Shown: positions 8,907 through 17,082 of the stretch, one piece after another | Position numbering within the stretch: position 1 is the first letter of the stretch | Layout of the letters: every line of letters starts with the position of its first letter | From: Pelagimonas sp. | GTDB lineage: Bacteria > Pseudomonadota > Alphaproteobacteria > Rhodobacterales > Rhodobacteraceae | DNA: 64,000 nucleotides | Direction: 5' to 3' | Assembly: GCA_025210345.1 (NCBI GenBank) | Contig: JAOARX010000033.1 | Coordinates: 1-64,000, forward strand | Notes under the pieces: model-generated | What the model saw: only the letters and a program-made list of their open reading frames with translations | What the model was told of the DNA's origin: nothing | The model's database searches: none | Translations under genes and position numbers: made by a program

Positions 8907-9042
8907 GGAATCCTCCGTTGAGCGAAACCGAATTGGGCCTTCCCTGGGGGACAGGCTGTTTTGGGTCCGAACCCTGATCAGGCATCCGGATAATTGAAAC
9001 TTGGGGAGTGGCCCGATGGGTTTCAAGGGGCGGTTCGATTGC

Positions 9043-9834
9043 CTAGGGGCGCACGATCTTGGCGCCGGTGTTGCGCCTCTGACCGGCTGGCATGCGTTCA
9101 AGTCCGACGCCGGGGTTGGCCTTGCGATCCAGCTCTCTGCGCAGCACGGCAAGGGGCGCTTGCAGATCGGTGGCAAGAGAAACCTTTTGGCCATTTGCTT
9201 CGGCCTTGGCGGATACGACGGATACGATGTGCGGTCTGTTATGCAGATCAAACGTAAAGACCGGCGAGCCAGACGCGCCGAAATCGACCGAGCAGGTCAG
9301 CACCAGAATGCCGTCCTGTTTGGACAAGACATGGCACATTTCCTGCAATGAGGGCGCCTGAGACCGGTCATGTGCATAGGACACCACCCCCACCCGCGCG
9401 CCCTGAGGGGGTTTTTCATCGGTGGGAAAGGGGGTGATGGTCGTATTGCGGATCGGGTGCTGCAATTCGATCAAGGCGATATCGTCCCGCACCCGTTCGG
9501 GCCCACCTGCCAGGTCATAGCGATAGTCGGGATGCTGCACCGCCTTGCGCACCCGCCGATAGGCGGCCGCCCGGCCGTTGCGCCACCCCGCGAGAAACTG
9601 GATGTCATCGACGGGCACCCGTGCCCCGGTGTCGGGATCGAACAGGCAGTGGGCGGCGGTCAAGACGATCCGAGGCTCGATCAGCGCTCCGGTACAAAAC
9701 GCGGTGCCAGCGATCTCAAGACGCCCGACGGCCTCCCATGCGCGGCCCTCTTGCAGGGTGTTCATCGACAAAAGCCCCTGCGCCGTGGCGCAAGAGCTCC
9801 AGATTATCAATACGAATGACAGTAGAAACCGCAC
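9043..9834 (-). CDS. secreted trypsin-like serine protease (S1 family)
   Basis: A 263-residue protein with a signal peptide (residues 1-19, ending CATAQG) and a chymotrypsin-fold domain. The catalytic triad is visible: His62 in TAAHC, Asp118 in DDIAL, and Ser188 in GASGSP, a variant of the usual GDSGGP. Cysteines at 47 and 63 can form the His-loop disulfide. The start is GTG 9834 with GAGGG just upstream. Roseobacter genomes often carry such short periplasmic or extracellular proteases; the substrate is unknown. Confidence 0.87.
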   Translation of the reverse strand: MRFLLSFVLIIWSSCATAQGLLSMNTLQEGRAWEAVGRLEIAGTAFCTGALIEPRIVLTAAHCLFDPDTGARVPVDDIQFLAGWRNGRAAAYRRVRKAVQHPDYRYDLAGGPERVRDDIALIELQHPIRNTTITPFPTDEKPPQGARVGVVSYAHDRSQAPSLQEMCHVLSKQDGILVLTCSVDFGASGSPVFTFDLHNRPHIVSVVSAKAEANGQKVSLATDLQAPLAVLRRELDRKANPGVGLERMPAGQRRNTGAKIVRP

Positions 9835-9899
9835 GCTGCCCTCGGGTCTGTTCGCTGCCTGACAGTTTATGAAAAGTTTAAGGCGGAATTGCGGCGGTT

Positions 9900-11189
9900 T
9901 TAACTTTGTTCCAGCGCCGGGGGCTTGGGCCCGCCAAACGCCCAGTCCAACAGTTCGACAGTGTGTACAATCGGCACGTCTGTGCCCGATCCGATCTGCA
10001 TCATGCAGCCGATATTGCCGGCCGCGATGATATCCGGGTGCTTCGCCTCAAGCGACGCGACCTTCCATCCCTTAAGCTGTTGCGAAATCTCGGGTTGCAT
10101 CAGGTTATAGGTGCCCGCGGACCCACAGCACAAATGGCCGTTTTCGGGTTGAACAACCTTGAAACCGGCCTTCTTCAACAGCGCCTTGGGGGCGTCTTTG
10201 ATCTGTTGCCCATGCTGCAGCGAACAGGCCGCGTGATAGGCCACCGTCAGATCTTTGGGATCACTGGCGGGCATGTCCAGCTTTTGCAGGAACTCTGAGA
10301 TATCCATGGCAAGGCCCGCGATGGTTGCCGCGTCTTCCGCCAGTTCGGTTTCACGGAACATATGCCCATAGTCCTTGACCGTCGTGCCACAGCCGCTGGT
10401 GTTGATGATGATCCCGTCCAGACCGTCCCCCCTGATCTCATCCATCCAGGCCCGAATATTCGCGCCCGCCGAGGCATGGCTGGCGTCGCTTTTGCCCATG
10501 TGATGCGACAGCGCTCCGCAACAGCCCGCGCCCTTGGCCACAACGACCTCGCAACCCAGCCGGGTCAGCAGGCGGATGGTGGCATCGTTGATATCGGTGT
10601 TCAGCGCCTTTTGCGCGCAACCGGTCATCAGCGCCACGCGTTTCTTGCGCGGGGTTTGGGGGGCAAAGCTTTGCGGGTCATCGTTGCGCGACACGGGCGG
10701 GATGGTCTTGGGCGCCATCTCAAGCATCGCTTTCAGCCGGGCGTCAGGCATCAAAAAGGCAAAGGGCCGCCCGATCTTGGCCGCCAAAAGCGCAAGGCGA
10801 AAGCGCGTGGGATAAGGCAGGATCTGTGCCAGGGTCCAACGCAGCGCACGGTCCGTGAAAGGGCGCTTGTAATTGTGTTCAATATATTCGCGCGCATGGT
10901 CGATCAGATGCATGTAATGCACACCCGACGGGCAGGTCGTCATGCACGACAGGCAAGACAGGCAGCGGTCGATGTGCCGGACGGTTTTTTCATCGGGCAC
11001 GCGCTCATTTTCCAACATATCCTTGATGAGATAGATCCGCCCGCGCGGGCTGTCCAACTCATCCCCAAGGGCCTGATACGTCGGACATGTCGCGGTGCAA
11101 AAGCCGCAATGCACACAGGTGCGCAGGATTTCATTGGCACGCGCGGTGCCTGCGTCTTTCAGCTGTGTTTCGGTGAAATGGGTCTGCAT
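9900..11189 (-). CDS. glcF: glycolate oxidase iron-sulfur subunit
   Basis: A 429-residue subunit of membrane-associated glycolate oxidase, which converts glycolate to glyoxylate and passes electrons to quinone. Two 4Fe-4S motifs are seen: Cys25/28/31/35 (CVHCGFCTATCP) and Cys76/79/82/86 (CLSCLSCMTTCP). Two CCG-type cysteine-rich segments follow (GCCGALSHH and CCGSAGTYN), as in heterodisulfide-reductase-like proteins. It is the last gene of glcD-glcE-glcF, 16 bases after glcE, and the operon reads leftward. Confidence 0.95.
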   Translation of the reverse strand: MQTHFTETQLKDAGTARANEILRTCVHCGFCTATCPTYQALGDELDSPRGRIYLIKDMLENERVPDEKTVRHIDRCLSCLSCMTTCPSGVHYMHLIDHAREYIEHNYKRPFTDRALRWTLAQILPYPTRFRLALLAAKIGRPFAFLMPDARLKAMLEMAPKTIPPVSRNDDPQSFAPQTPRKKRVALMTGCAQKALNTDINDATIRLLTRLGCEVVVAKGAGCCGALSHHMGKSDASHASAGANIRAWMDEIRGDGLDGIIINTSGCGTTVKDYGHMFRETELAEDAATIAGLAMDISEFLQKLDMPASDPKDLTVAYHAACSLQHGQQIKDAPKALLKKAGFKVVQPENGHLCCGSAGTYNLMQPEISQQLKGWKVASLEAKHPDIIAAGNIGCMMQIGSGTDVPIVHTVELLDWAFGGPKPPALEQS

Positions 11190-11205
11190 GATGTCCTCGT
11201 GTGCC

Positions 11206-12318
11206 TCAGCCCATCAGGCCTGGGTTCAGGATGCCCTTGGGATCGAATTTCTGCCGCAGCCCTTGGGTCAAAAGCGCAAGAGCGGGGGTTTCTGATTGGA
11301 ACGGCGCTATGGTTTGCCTGGTGGTATCAGACGCCCGGATCAGGGTGGCATGTCCGTCATATGCCCCCAGTTGGCTGCGCAGATCAGTCCCCGCGCGCAG
11401 GCGCGCCCAAATCAGCCCTCCGCCCCAGTCCAGCAGGGTTTGCGCCGCGTTCATCCGCGCCAGCAGATCGGGCGCGTCGCTGGGTTTGCACGAGATTTTC
11501 CAGATATCTCCATCGCCGGTGGTCAATGGGATGACATCGCGAAGGTCGCGCCACAGCCTGTCAACCTCGTTTGGCTCTTGTAGCATCCGATGTGCGTGGT
11601 CCGGGAACATCGCGATCAACTGCTTCATCCGATAGGCGACAGATCCCTCAAACCCCTCGATCCGCAGATAGGCCGCTTGCGCCTTGGTGTCATAGGCCGC
11701 TCCCGTGATCTGATAGGGCGATGTCAGCCCCTGTGACAGCGCGGCAACCGCCTGTTGTGGAGAGACCCCTTCAAGCACAAGCGTCGCTTGGGTTTCCGGT
11801 TTGGGCTGTGTCTTGAGGCTGACTTCGGACATCACCCCAAGGGTGCCCCAACTGCCCGCCATCAGTTTCACCAGATCATAGCCCGTAACGTTCTTCATCA
11901 CCCGGCCGCCGTTCTTGATGATGTGACCCGACCCATCAACAAACCGCACCCCAAGCGCGAAGTCGCGACAGGCCCCAACCTGAATGCGGCGCGGACCGCT
12001 GATGTTTCCGGCCACCACGCCCCCGATGGTGGGTTCCCCGGCGATACCCAACACGGTGCGATGATCCATCGGCTCAAACGCCAGCCTCTGGCCTTCGGCG
12101 TCCAGCGCGGCTTCGATTTCGGTTAGGGGGGTCCCTGCCTGGGCAACCATCGTCAAGGCGCCCGGTTCAAACAGGGTGATCCCGGCCATTCCGCTTGTCT
12201 CAAGCGGATTTCCCTGACCCACCCGTCCAATCGGGCGCGTCCCCCCGCCCAAGATCCGCAGGGGATCGGTGGCAGCGGCGATCATTTCCGCCAGCTCTGC
12301 TTCGCTTTCAGGTCGCAT
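11206..12318 (-). CDS. glcE: glycolate oxidase FAD-binding subunit
   Basis: A 370-residue FAD-binding subunit, shorter than GlcD. The PCMH-type flavin domain shows LRILGGGTRPIGR near residue 20 and a central PTIGGVVAGNISGPRRIQVG and YDLVKLMAGSWGTLG. ATG 12318 is preferred because GAAAGAG lies 6 bases ahead; ATG 12324 and TTG 12333 are alternatives. It is separated from glcD by a compact double-hairpin element. Confidence 0.93.
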   Translation of the reverse strand: MRPESEAELAEMIAAATDPLRILGGGTRPIGRVGQGNPLETSGMAGITLFEPGALTMVAQAGTPLTEIEAALDAEGQRLAFEPMDHRTVLGIAGEPTIGGVVAGNISGPRRIQVGACRDFALGVRFVDGSGHIIKNGGRVMKNVTGYDLVKLMAGSWGTLGVMSEVSLKTQPKPETQATLVLEGVSPQQAVAALSQGLTSPYQITGAAYDTKAQAAYLRIEGFEGSVAYRMKQLIAMFPDHAHRMLQEPNEVDRLWRDLRDVIPLTTGDGDIWKISCKPSDAPDLLARMNAAQTLLDWGGGLIWARLRAGTDLRSQLGAYDGHATLIRASDTTRQTIAPFQSETPALALLTQGLRQKFDPKGILNPGLMG

Positions 12319-12332
12319 CTTCATCTCTTTCA

Positions 12333-12372
12333 AAATATCCCGGGGAAGTCCGAAGGACTGGGGCAGAGCCCC
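12333..12372 (-). repeat. REP-like double hairpin between glcD and glcE
   Basis: Directly after the glcD stop codon the minus strand reads GGGGCTCTGCCCC, then AGTCCTTCGGACT, then CCCCGGGATATTTTG. This makes two adjacent short stems, GGGGC/GCCCC and AGTCC/GGACT. From memory, elements of this composition recur between genes in Rhodobacterales; only one copy is present here, so its repeat nature is not shown by this window. It probably affects mRNA stability between the two genes. Confidence 0.55.
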
Positions 12373-13821
12373 TTACTCGGCTGCCAAACCCGATTCGCGG
12401 CGGGTTTGTGAGGCATCCAGCGGAAACACCTTGGCCGGATTCAACAGCCACTGCGGATCAAAAACGTCTTTCACAACCATCTGGGCATCCAGATCCACAG
12501 GGTCGAATTGATCCCACATCAGATCGCGTTTTTCGATGCCCACGCCATGTTCCCCGGTTAGACATCCCCCGACATCAACGCAGAGCTTGAGAATCTCGGC
12601 CCCCAGGGCTTCGCACAGTTCCAGATCGCCGGGTTTGTTCGCATCGAACAAAATAAGCGGGTGCATATTGCCGTCGCCCGCGTGAAAGACATTGGCGACG
12701 CCCAGACCAAACTCTTGGGACATTTCACCGATGCGGCGCAGCACGTAGGGAAGCTCGTTCACAGGGATCGTGCCATCAAGGCACATATAATCGTTGATCT
12801 GCCCCATGGCGCCAAAAGCGGATTTTCGGCCCAGCCAGATGCGCCCGGCCTCATCCGCATCGGTGGCTTCGCGCAGTTCCAGCGGGTTGTGGCGTTTGGC
12901 AATCGCCAGGATCAGATCAAGCTGCTCGCGGATTTCATCGTCGCTGCCTTCGACCTCGACGATCAAAAGCGCTTCGCACATGGGATAGCCCGCTTTCGCA
13001 AAGGCTTCGCAGGCTTCGATGCAGGGGCGATCCATGAATTCGATCGCGACAGGCAGAATACCGGCCTTGATGATATCCGACACCACCTGCCCGGCCACCT
13101 CATTGCTGTCATAGGCCATCAGCACTGGGCGCGCGCCTTCGGGTTTGCGCAGGATGCGCAGGGTGGCTTCGGTCACGACCCCCAGCTGGCCCTCAGATCC
13201 GCAGATCAACCCCAGCAGGTCCAACCCGACCGCATCCAGATGCGCCCCGCCGATTTCGACAATCGTGCCATCCATCTGAACCATGGTCACACCCATGAGA
13301 TTGTTGGTGGTGACCCCGTATTTCAGGCAATGCGCCCCGCCGGAATTCATGGCGATATTGCCCGCAATCGCGCAGGCCAGCTGGCTTGAGGGGTCTGGGG
13401 CGTAAAAGAACTCTTCGTCTTCGACCGCACCGGTCACAGACAGGTTGGTCTTGCCGGTCTGAACACGGATAAAGCGGTTGTCATAGTCCGTTTCCAAGAC
13501 CTGCGTCATGCGCGCGACCCCCAGGATCACGCTATCGGCCGTGGGCAGGGCGCCCCCCGCCAGCGACGTGCCCGCGCCGCGCGGCACCACGGGAACCCCC
13601 TCTTGGTGACAGATGCGCAGCACATCGGCGACCTCTTGGGTGGTTGAGGGCAGCACAGCCGCCAAGGGCGGACAGCGATAGGCGGTCAGCGCATCACATT
13701 CATAGGCGCGGGTTTCGGCCTCATCGTGAATTACGGCTGATTTGGGCAGAACGCTTTGCAAACGTTCAACGATCCGCATTTTGCGCGCAAGAACAGAGGG
13801 GTCTGGCTGGGGCATTTGCAT
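12373..13821 (-). CDS. glcD: glycolate oxidase catalytic FAD subunit
   Basis: A 482-residue FAD-linked oxidase with a PCMH-type FAD-binding domain (VPRGAGTSLAGGALP around residue 86, then ACAIAGNIAMNSGGAHCLKYG) and a C-terminal domain with the conserved VFHAGDGNMHPLI and GEHGVGIEKR. It forms the glycolate dehydrogenase complex with GlcE and GlcF. The start ATG 13821 has GGAG upstream. It is first in the leftward glcDEF operon; an inverted repeat at 13839-13859 sits just upstream and may be its operator. Confidence 0.95.
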   Translation of the reverse strand: MQMPQPDPSVLARKMRIVERLQSVLPKSAVIHDEAETRAYECDALTAYRCPPLAAVLPSTTQEVADVLRICHQEGVPVVPRGAGTSLAGGALPTADSVILGVARMTQVLETDYDNRFIRVQTGKTNLSVTGAVEDEEFFYAPDPSSQLACAIAGNIAMNSGGAHCLKYGVTTNNLMGVTMVQMDGTIVEIGGAHLDAVGLDLLGLICGSEGQLGVVTEATLRILRKPEGARPVLMAYDSNEVAGQVVSDIIKAGILPVAIEFMDRPCIEACEAFAKAGYPMCEALLIVEVEGSDDEIREQLDLILAIAKRHNPLELREATDADEAGRIWLGRKSAFGAMGQINDYMCLDGTIPVNELPYVLRRIGEMSQEFGLGVANVFHAGDGNMHPLILFDANKPGDLELCEALGAEILKLCVDVGGCLTGEHGVGIEKRDLMWDQFDPVDLDAQMVVKDVFDPQWLLNPAKVFPLDASQTRRESGLAAE

Positions 13822-13838
13822 GGCTGAAACTCCGTGAA

Positions 13839-13859
13839 TTGGTAATTAAATATAACCAA
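13839..13859. promoter_or_regulatory. operator-like inverted repeat upstream of glcD
   Basis: TTGGT and ACCAA arms (perfect, 5 bases) flank an 11-base AT-only centre, and two inner base pairs also match. It lies 18-38 bases before the glcD start, in the gap between divergent operons. The arms resemble the TGGT/ACCA half-sites of FadR-subfamily GntR regulators such as GlcC, though the spacing is longer than usual. No regulator gene is in the window. Confidence 0.5.
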
Positions 13860-13929
13860 AATACGGGATTTGCGAGTCTTTTATTTCCGGCGCTTGCGTT
13901 TGACGCGGATTTGGGGGCATCTGCGCAGC

Positions 13930-14340
13930 ATGACTTGGGTGAAAATCATACATATTCTGTGTGTCATGGGCTGGATGACATCGATATTCGCCGTGCCGCG
14001 CGCGCTGATCTATTGGAAACGCGATTTTGAGCAGCGCGGTGAAAACGGTCATCTGGGCGATCTGACCTATCGGCTTTATCGGTTTTCAGCAGGGTTGGCG
14101 GTGATCGCCGTTCTGACCGGGCTCTGGCTGGCGTGGCAGTTCGCCTTTCCGGTCTGGACACATATCAAGATCACCGCAGTGGCCCTGTTGGCCGCGCATT
14201 ATGTCTGGACAGGTGTGTTGGTGTCGCGCGCCAAGCGCGGAGTGTTCGAACAATCGGATATGTATTTGCGCATCTTCAATGAGCTTAGCGTCCTGGGCGC
14301 GATCGGCATTTTGTGGCTGGTCGTTGCACAGCCCTTCTGA
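13930..14340 (+). CDS. HemJ/CopD-like integral membrane protein
   Basis: A 136-residue protein with four predicted membrane helices. It resembles HemJ, the oxygen-independent protoporphyrinogen IX oxidase, and its CopD-like relatives. His8 (VKIIHI) and Lys80 (THIKI) match the conserved His and Lys of HemJ, and VMGWMTSIFAVPRALIYW matches the family N-terminus. True HemJ and its paralogues are hard to separate by eye, so no gene symbol is given. It starts 1 base before the next membrane gene, which suggests coupling, and is divergent from glcD. Confidence 0.75.
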   Translation: MTWVKIIHILCVMGWMTSIFAVPRALIYWKRDFEQRGENGHLGDLTYRLYRFSAGLAVIAVLTGLWLAWQFAFPVWTHIKITAVALLAAHYVWTGVLVSRAKRGVFEQSDMYLRIFNELSVLGAIGILWLVVAQPF

Positions 14341-14341
14341 G

Positions 14342-15046
14342 ATGCGCCTGGCCGAGATCACCGAGGCCTTTTCCGCCCTTGATCTGACCGCTCTTGCTGT
14401 GTTGCTGATCTCTTGGGTTGGATCGACCTGGATCATTGCAAACCCGCCGCGCGGGCGCCCGTCCATGGCGTCTTTGGTGGCGCAATACCGGCGCGACTGG
14501 ATGCAGGTGTTCGTCACCCGCCAACCGCGCATCTTCGACAGCCAGATCATCGCGACCCTTCGGCAGGGAACAACGTTTTTCGCGTCGGCCTGCATGATCG
14601 CCATTGGTGGGGGGCTTGCGCTGTTGGGCAATGCGGAACGGCTGCGCGATGTGGCGCAGGATCTGACACAGACCGCTTCGCCCATCGTGGTCTGGGAAAT
14701 CAAGCTGATCGTGATTTTGCTGTTTGCCGCCAATGCGTTTTTGAAATTCGTCTGGTCTCACCGTTTGTTCGGCTATTGCGCGGTCTTGATGGCCGCGGTT
14801 CCCAACGATCCCCAAGATCCCCTGACCGGCCCGCGGGCGCACAAGGCAGGCGAGCTGAACGTGACCGGCGCCAAAAGCTATAACCGTGGTTTGCGCGCGG
14901 TGTATTTTGGGATTGGATCGGCGGCGTGGCTTGCGGGGGCGGTGCCGCTGATCGTGGCCACGCTCTTCACGCTTGGTGTGATCCTGAGGCGCGAATTCAT
15001 GTCACAATCCCGGTCGGTTCTGTTGATGTCCGAAACCGGGCGCTAG
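14342..15046 (+). CDS. DUF599-family membrane protein
   Basis: A 234-residue integral membrane protein with about four helices, near residues 14-34, 77-97, 115-137 and 185-215. The N-terminal FSALDLTALAVLLISWVG and the RQPRIFDSQIIATLRQGTTF segment resemble DUF599. Function unknown. ATG 14342 follows the upstream stop by one base. Its TAG stop overlaps the stop of the converging gene within a CTAG. Confidence 0.75.
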   Translation: MRLAEITEAFSALDLTALAVLLISWVGSTWIIANPPRGRPSMASLVAQYRRDWMQVFVTRQPRIFDSQIIATLRQGTTFFASACMIAIGGGLALLGNAERLRDVAQDLTQTASPIVVWEIKLIVILLFAANAFLKFVWSHRLFGYCAVLMAAVPNDPQDPLTGPRAHKAGELNVTGAKSYNRGLRAVYFGIGSAAWLAGAVPLIVATLFTLGVILRREFMSQSRSVLLMSETGR

Positions 15047-17082
15047 CGCCGTCCCTCACGCATCCAACCCATCATGATCAGCAGCGCCGCCAACAGCAGC
15101 ACCAGCCATGTGGGCATCAGCGGAGTTTGGCGGATGTCCAGCGTGTCATAGGCCTCACGCGGGGTGATCCCCAGCCAACCACGCCCGGCGGCGGGGCGGC
15201 CGTCACGGACATTGCGGATACTGGGAAGCCCGTCTTCAAGCGACACGATCCCCCCGGCTGTGGCGTCGATCAGGGGCTCAAGCGCGTCGCCGCTGGCGAT
15301 GGTCCGTTCGTACTCGCGCGGCGCCGAGGGGCCAAGGCCAATCACCGACGACAAATCCCCCTCGGTCAGACGATACAGCCCGATTTCCGGCCCCTCATAG
15401 AGCGCCTCATAGCGGCCCGGGCTGGTCTCTTGCAGGGTGATCTGTTCCGTTCCCCCATCGGGCCGGGTGATGGTCACGGGGCCAACGCCCTGCGCCAAAG
15501 TCCTGCGGATGATGCGCAATGTCTGGCCGTTGGCTTCGGCCCAAAGGGCCTCTTCTTCAAGTTCCGGCTCTTTCATCATCCAATGCGCAAGTCGGCGCAA
15601 CAGATCAAGCTGCGGTCCGCCCCCTTCGAATCCCCGGCTCCAAAGCCACGCGTGATCCGAGGCCAAAAGGGCAATCCGCCCCTCACCCACGCGATCCAAC
15701 AGCAACAGCGGGCGCGCGTCGGCGCCTTCCATCACCACCGTACCGCGGATGGGGTCGACTTCGATCTGGCGCATCCATCGACCCCATTCCCCCGCCTGTT
15801 TGAGATCGGCGGTCACGGGGTGGCGCAGCCCCAGGTCGCTCACGGTGGGGCGGTACGCCTGTTCAACGACACGTGCCGTGGGTTCGGCCGGCAGAATATC
15901 CCCCAAGGGTGAACGAAAGATCGAATCCGCGCTGGCGAAATCGGGTCCGGCAGCGACCAGAACCGCCCCGCCCTGTTCCACATAGCTGCGGACATTTTCC
16001 AGATAGAGCGCGGGCAGAATGCCACGACGTTTGTAGCGATCAAAGATGATCAGATCAAAGTCATGGATCTTTTCCATGAACAATTCGCGCGTCGGAAAGG
16101 CGATCAGGGAAAGCTCGGTCACGGGGACGCCGTCTTGTTTTTCCGGCGGGCGCAGAATGGTGAAATGCACCAGATCGACCGAGCTGTCGGATTTCAGCAG
16201 ATTGCGCCACGTGCGCCCACCCGCATGCGGTTCGCCCGACACCAAAAGCACGCGCAGACGATCCCGCACCCCGTTGATCTGCACCAGCGCGGCATTGTTG
16301 CGGTCGGTCAACTCGCCTTGGGCCTTTGGCACGACAAACCGGATTACGTTCCTGCCGCCACGGGTCAGGGTCATCGGCAGGTTCAGGTCTTCGCCAATCG
16401 GAACGTCGTAGGTCTGCGGTGGATCCGCATCGACCGATATCTGGATTTGTGTCGTGGTGTCACCGGGGGCGGCGCCCTCGTCGTCGATGCGCAGCCGCAG
16501 CACCAGTTCTTCGTCGAGGATGGCAAAGGCGGGGGCGTCCTGGACAATCAAACGGCGATCCCAATCGGTGTCCTTGCCGGTCAGCAAAAGATGCATGGGG
16601 GCGGGCAGGTCCGGGGCGGCCTCAAGATCGTGCAGGCGGCCGTCTGACAGCAAAAAGATCCCGGCGATGCGCCCTCTTGGTTCTTCGGCCAGCGCTTTGG
16701 ACAGAGCGGTCATCAGGGCCGTGCCGTTGTTGTCCGGCGCATCGGGAACCGGAATTCTTCGGATTTCCGTGTTGGGGCGGGCGTCTAAAACCGCCTCAAG
16801 CTGATCGGCCGCGTCCTGGGTGGTCTGCGCCCGATCCGCCAGCCGCTGCGAGGCGCTTTGATCTTCGAGCAGCAGCACGATGTCGCTGCGCGGGGACCGG
16901 TCTTCGATTTGATAGGACGGTTGCAAAAGCGCAAGCAACAGCACAAACGCCGCCAGAGAACGCCAGGGCCATCCCACCAGGCCCCGCCAGATCGCAAAGG
17001 CCAGCGCGGCTCCGATTGCCACCGCCAATGCGAGGATCAGGGGCAGCGGGATGAGGGGGGACATCACGATGGTTCCGGTCAT
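15043..17082 (-). CDS. membrane protein with GATase-like domain, MoxR-operon associated
   Basis: A 679-residue protein. Two N-terminal membrane helices (about residues 10-30 and 37-53) lead into a VWA-like periplasmic domain that lacks a clean DxSxS metal site (VLLLEDQSAS). A class-I glutamine-amidotransferase-like fold follows near residues 275-400 (LRVLLVSGEPHAGG, FDLIIFDRY, GAVLVAAGP), and there is a C-terminal helix at about 655-672. It is the last gene of the moxR operon, with its start overlapping the upstream stop (ATGA). The family is usually listed as a hypothetical membrane protein beside MoxR genes; a role in envelope complex assembly is inference. Confidence 0.75.
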   Translation of the reverse strand: MTGTIVMSPLIPLPLILALAVAIGAALAFAIWRGLVGWPWRSLAAFVLLLALLQPSYQIEDRSPRSDIVLLLEDQSASQRLADRAQTTQDAADQLEAVLDARPNTEIRRIPVPDAPDNNGTALMTALSKALAEEPRGRIAGIFLLSDGRLHDLEAAPDLPAPMHLLLTGKDTDWDRRLIVQDAPAFAILDEELVLRLRIDDEGAAPGDTTTQIQISVDADPPQTYDVPIGEDLNLPMTLTRGGRNVIRFVVPKAQGELTDRNNAALVQINGVRDRLRVLLVSGEPHAGGRTWRNLLKSDSSVDLVHFTILRPPEKQDGVPVTELSLIAFPTRELFMEKIHDFDLIIFDRYKRRGILPALYLENVRSYVEQGGAVLVAAGPDFASADSIFRSPLGDILPAEPTARVVEQAYRPTVSDLGLRHPVTADLKQAGEWGRWMRQIEVDPIRGTVVMEGADARPLLLLDRVGEGRIALLASDHAWLWSRGFEGGGPQLDLLRRLAHWMMKEPELEEEALWAEANGQTLRIIRRTLAQGVGPVTITRPDGGTEQITLQETSPGRYEALYEGPEIGLYRLTEGDLSSVIGLGPSAPREYERTIASGDALEPLIDATAGGIVSLEDGLPSIRNVRDGRPAAGRGWLGITPREAYDTLDIRQTPLMPTWLVLLLAALLIMMGWMREGRR

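Noticed and set aside
8907-9251. N-terminal extension of the Hsp20 frame by 115 codons
   Set aside because: The extension is antisense to the protease gene, while ATG 8906 has a strong ribosome site and a family-typical N-terminus.
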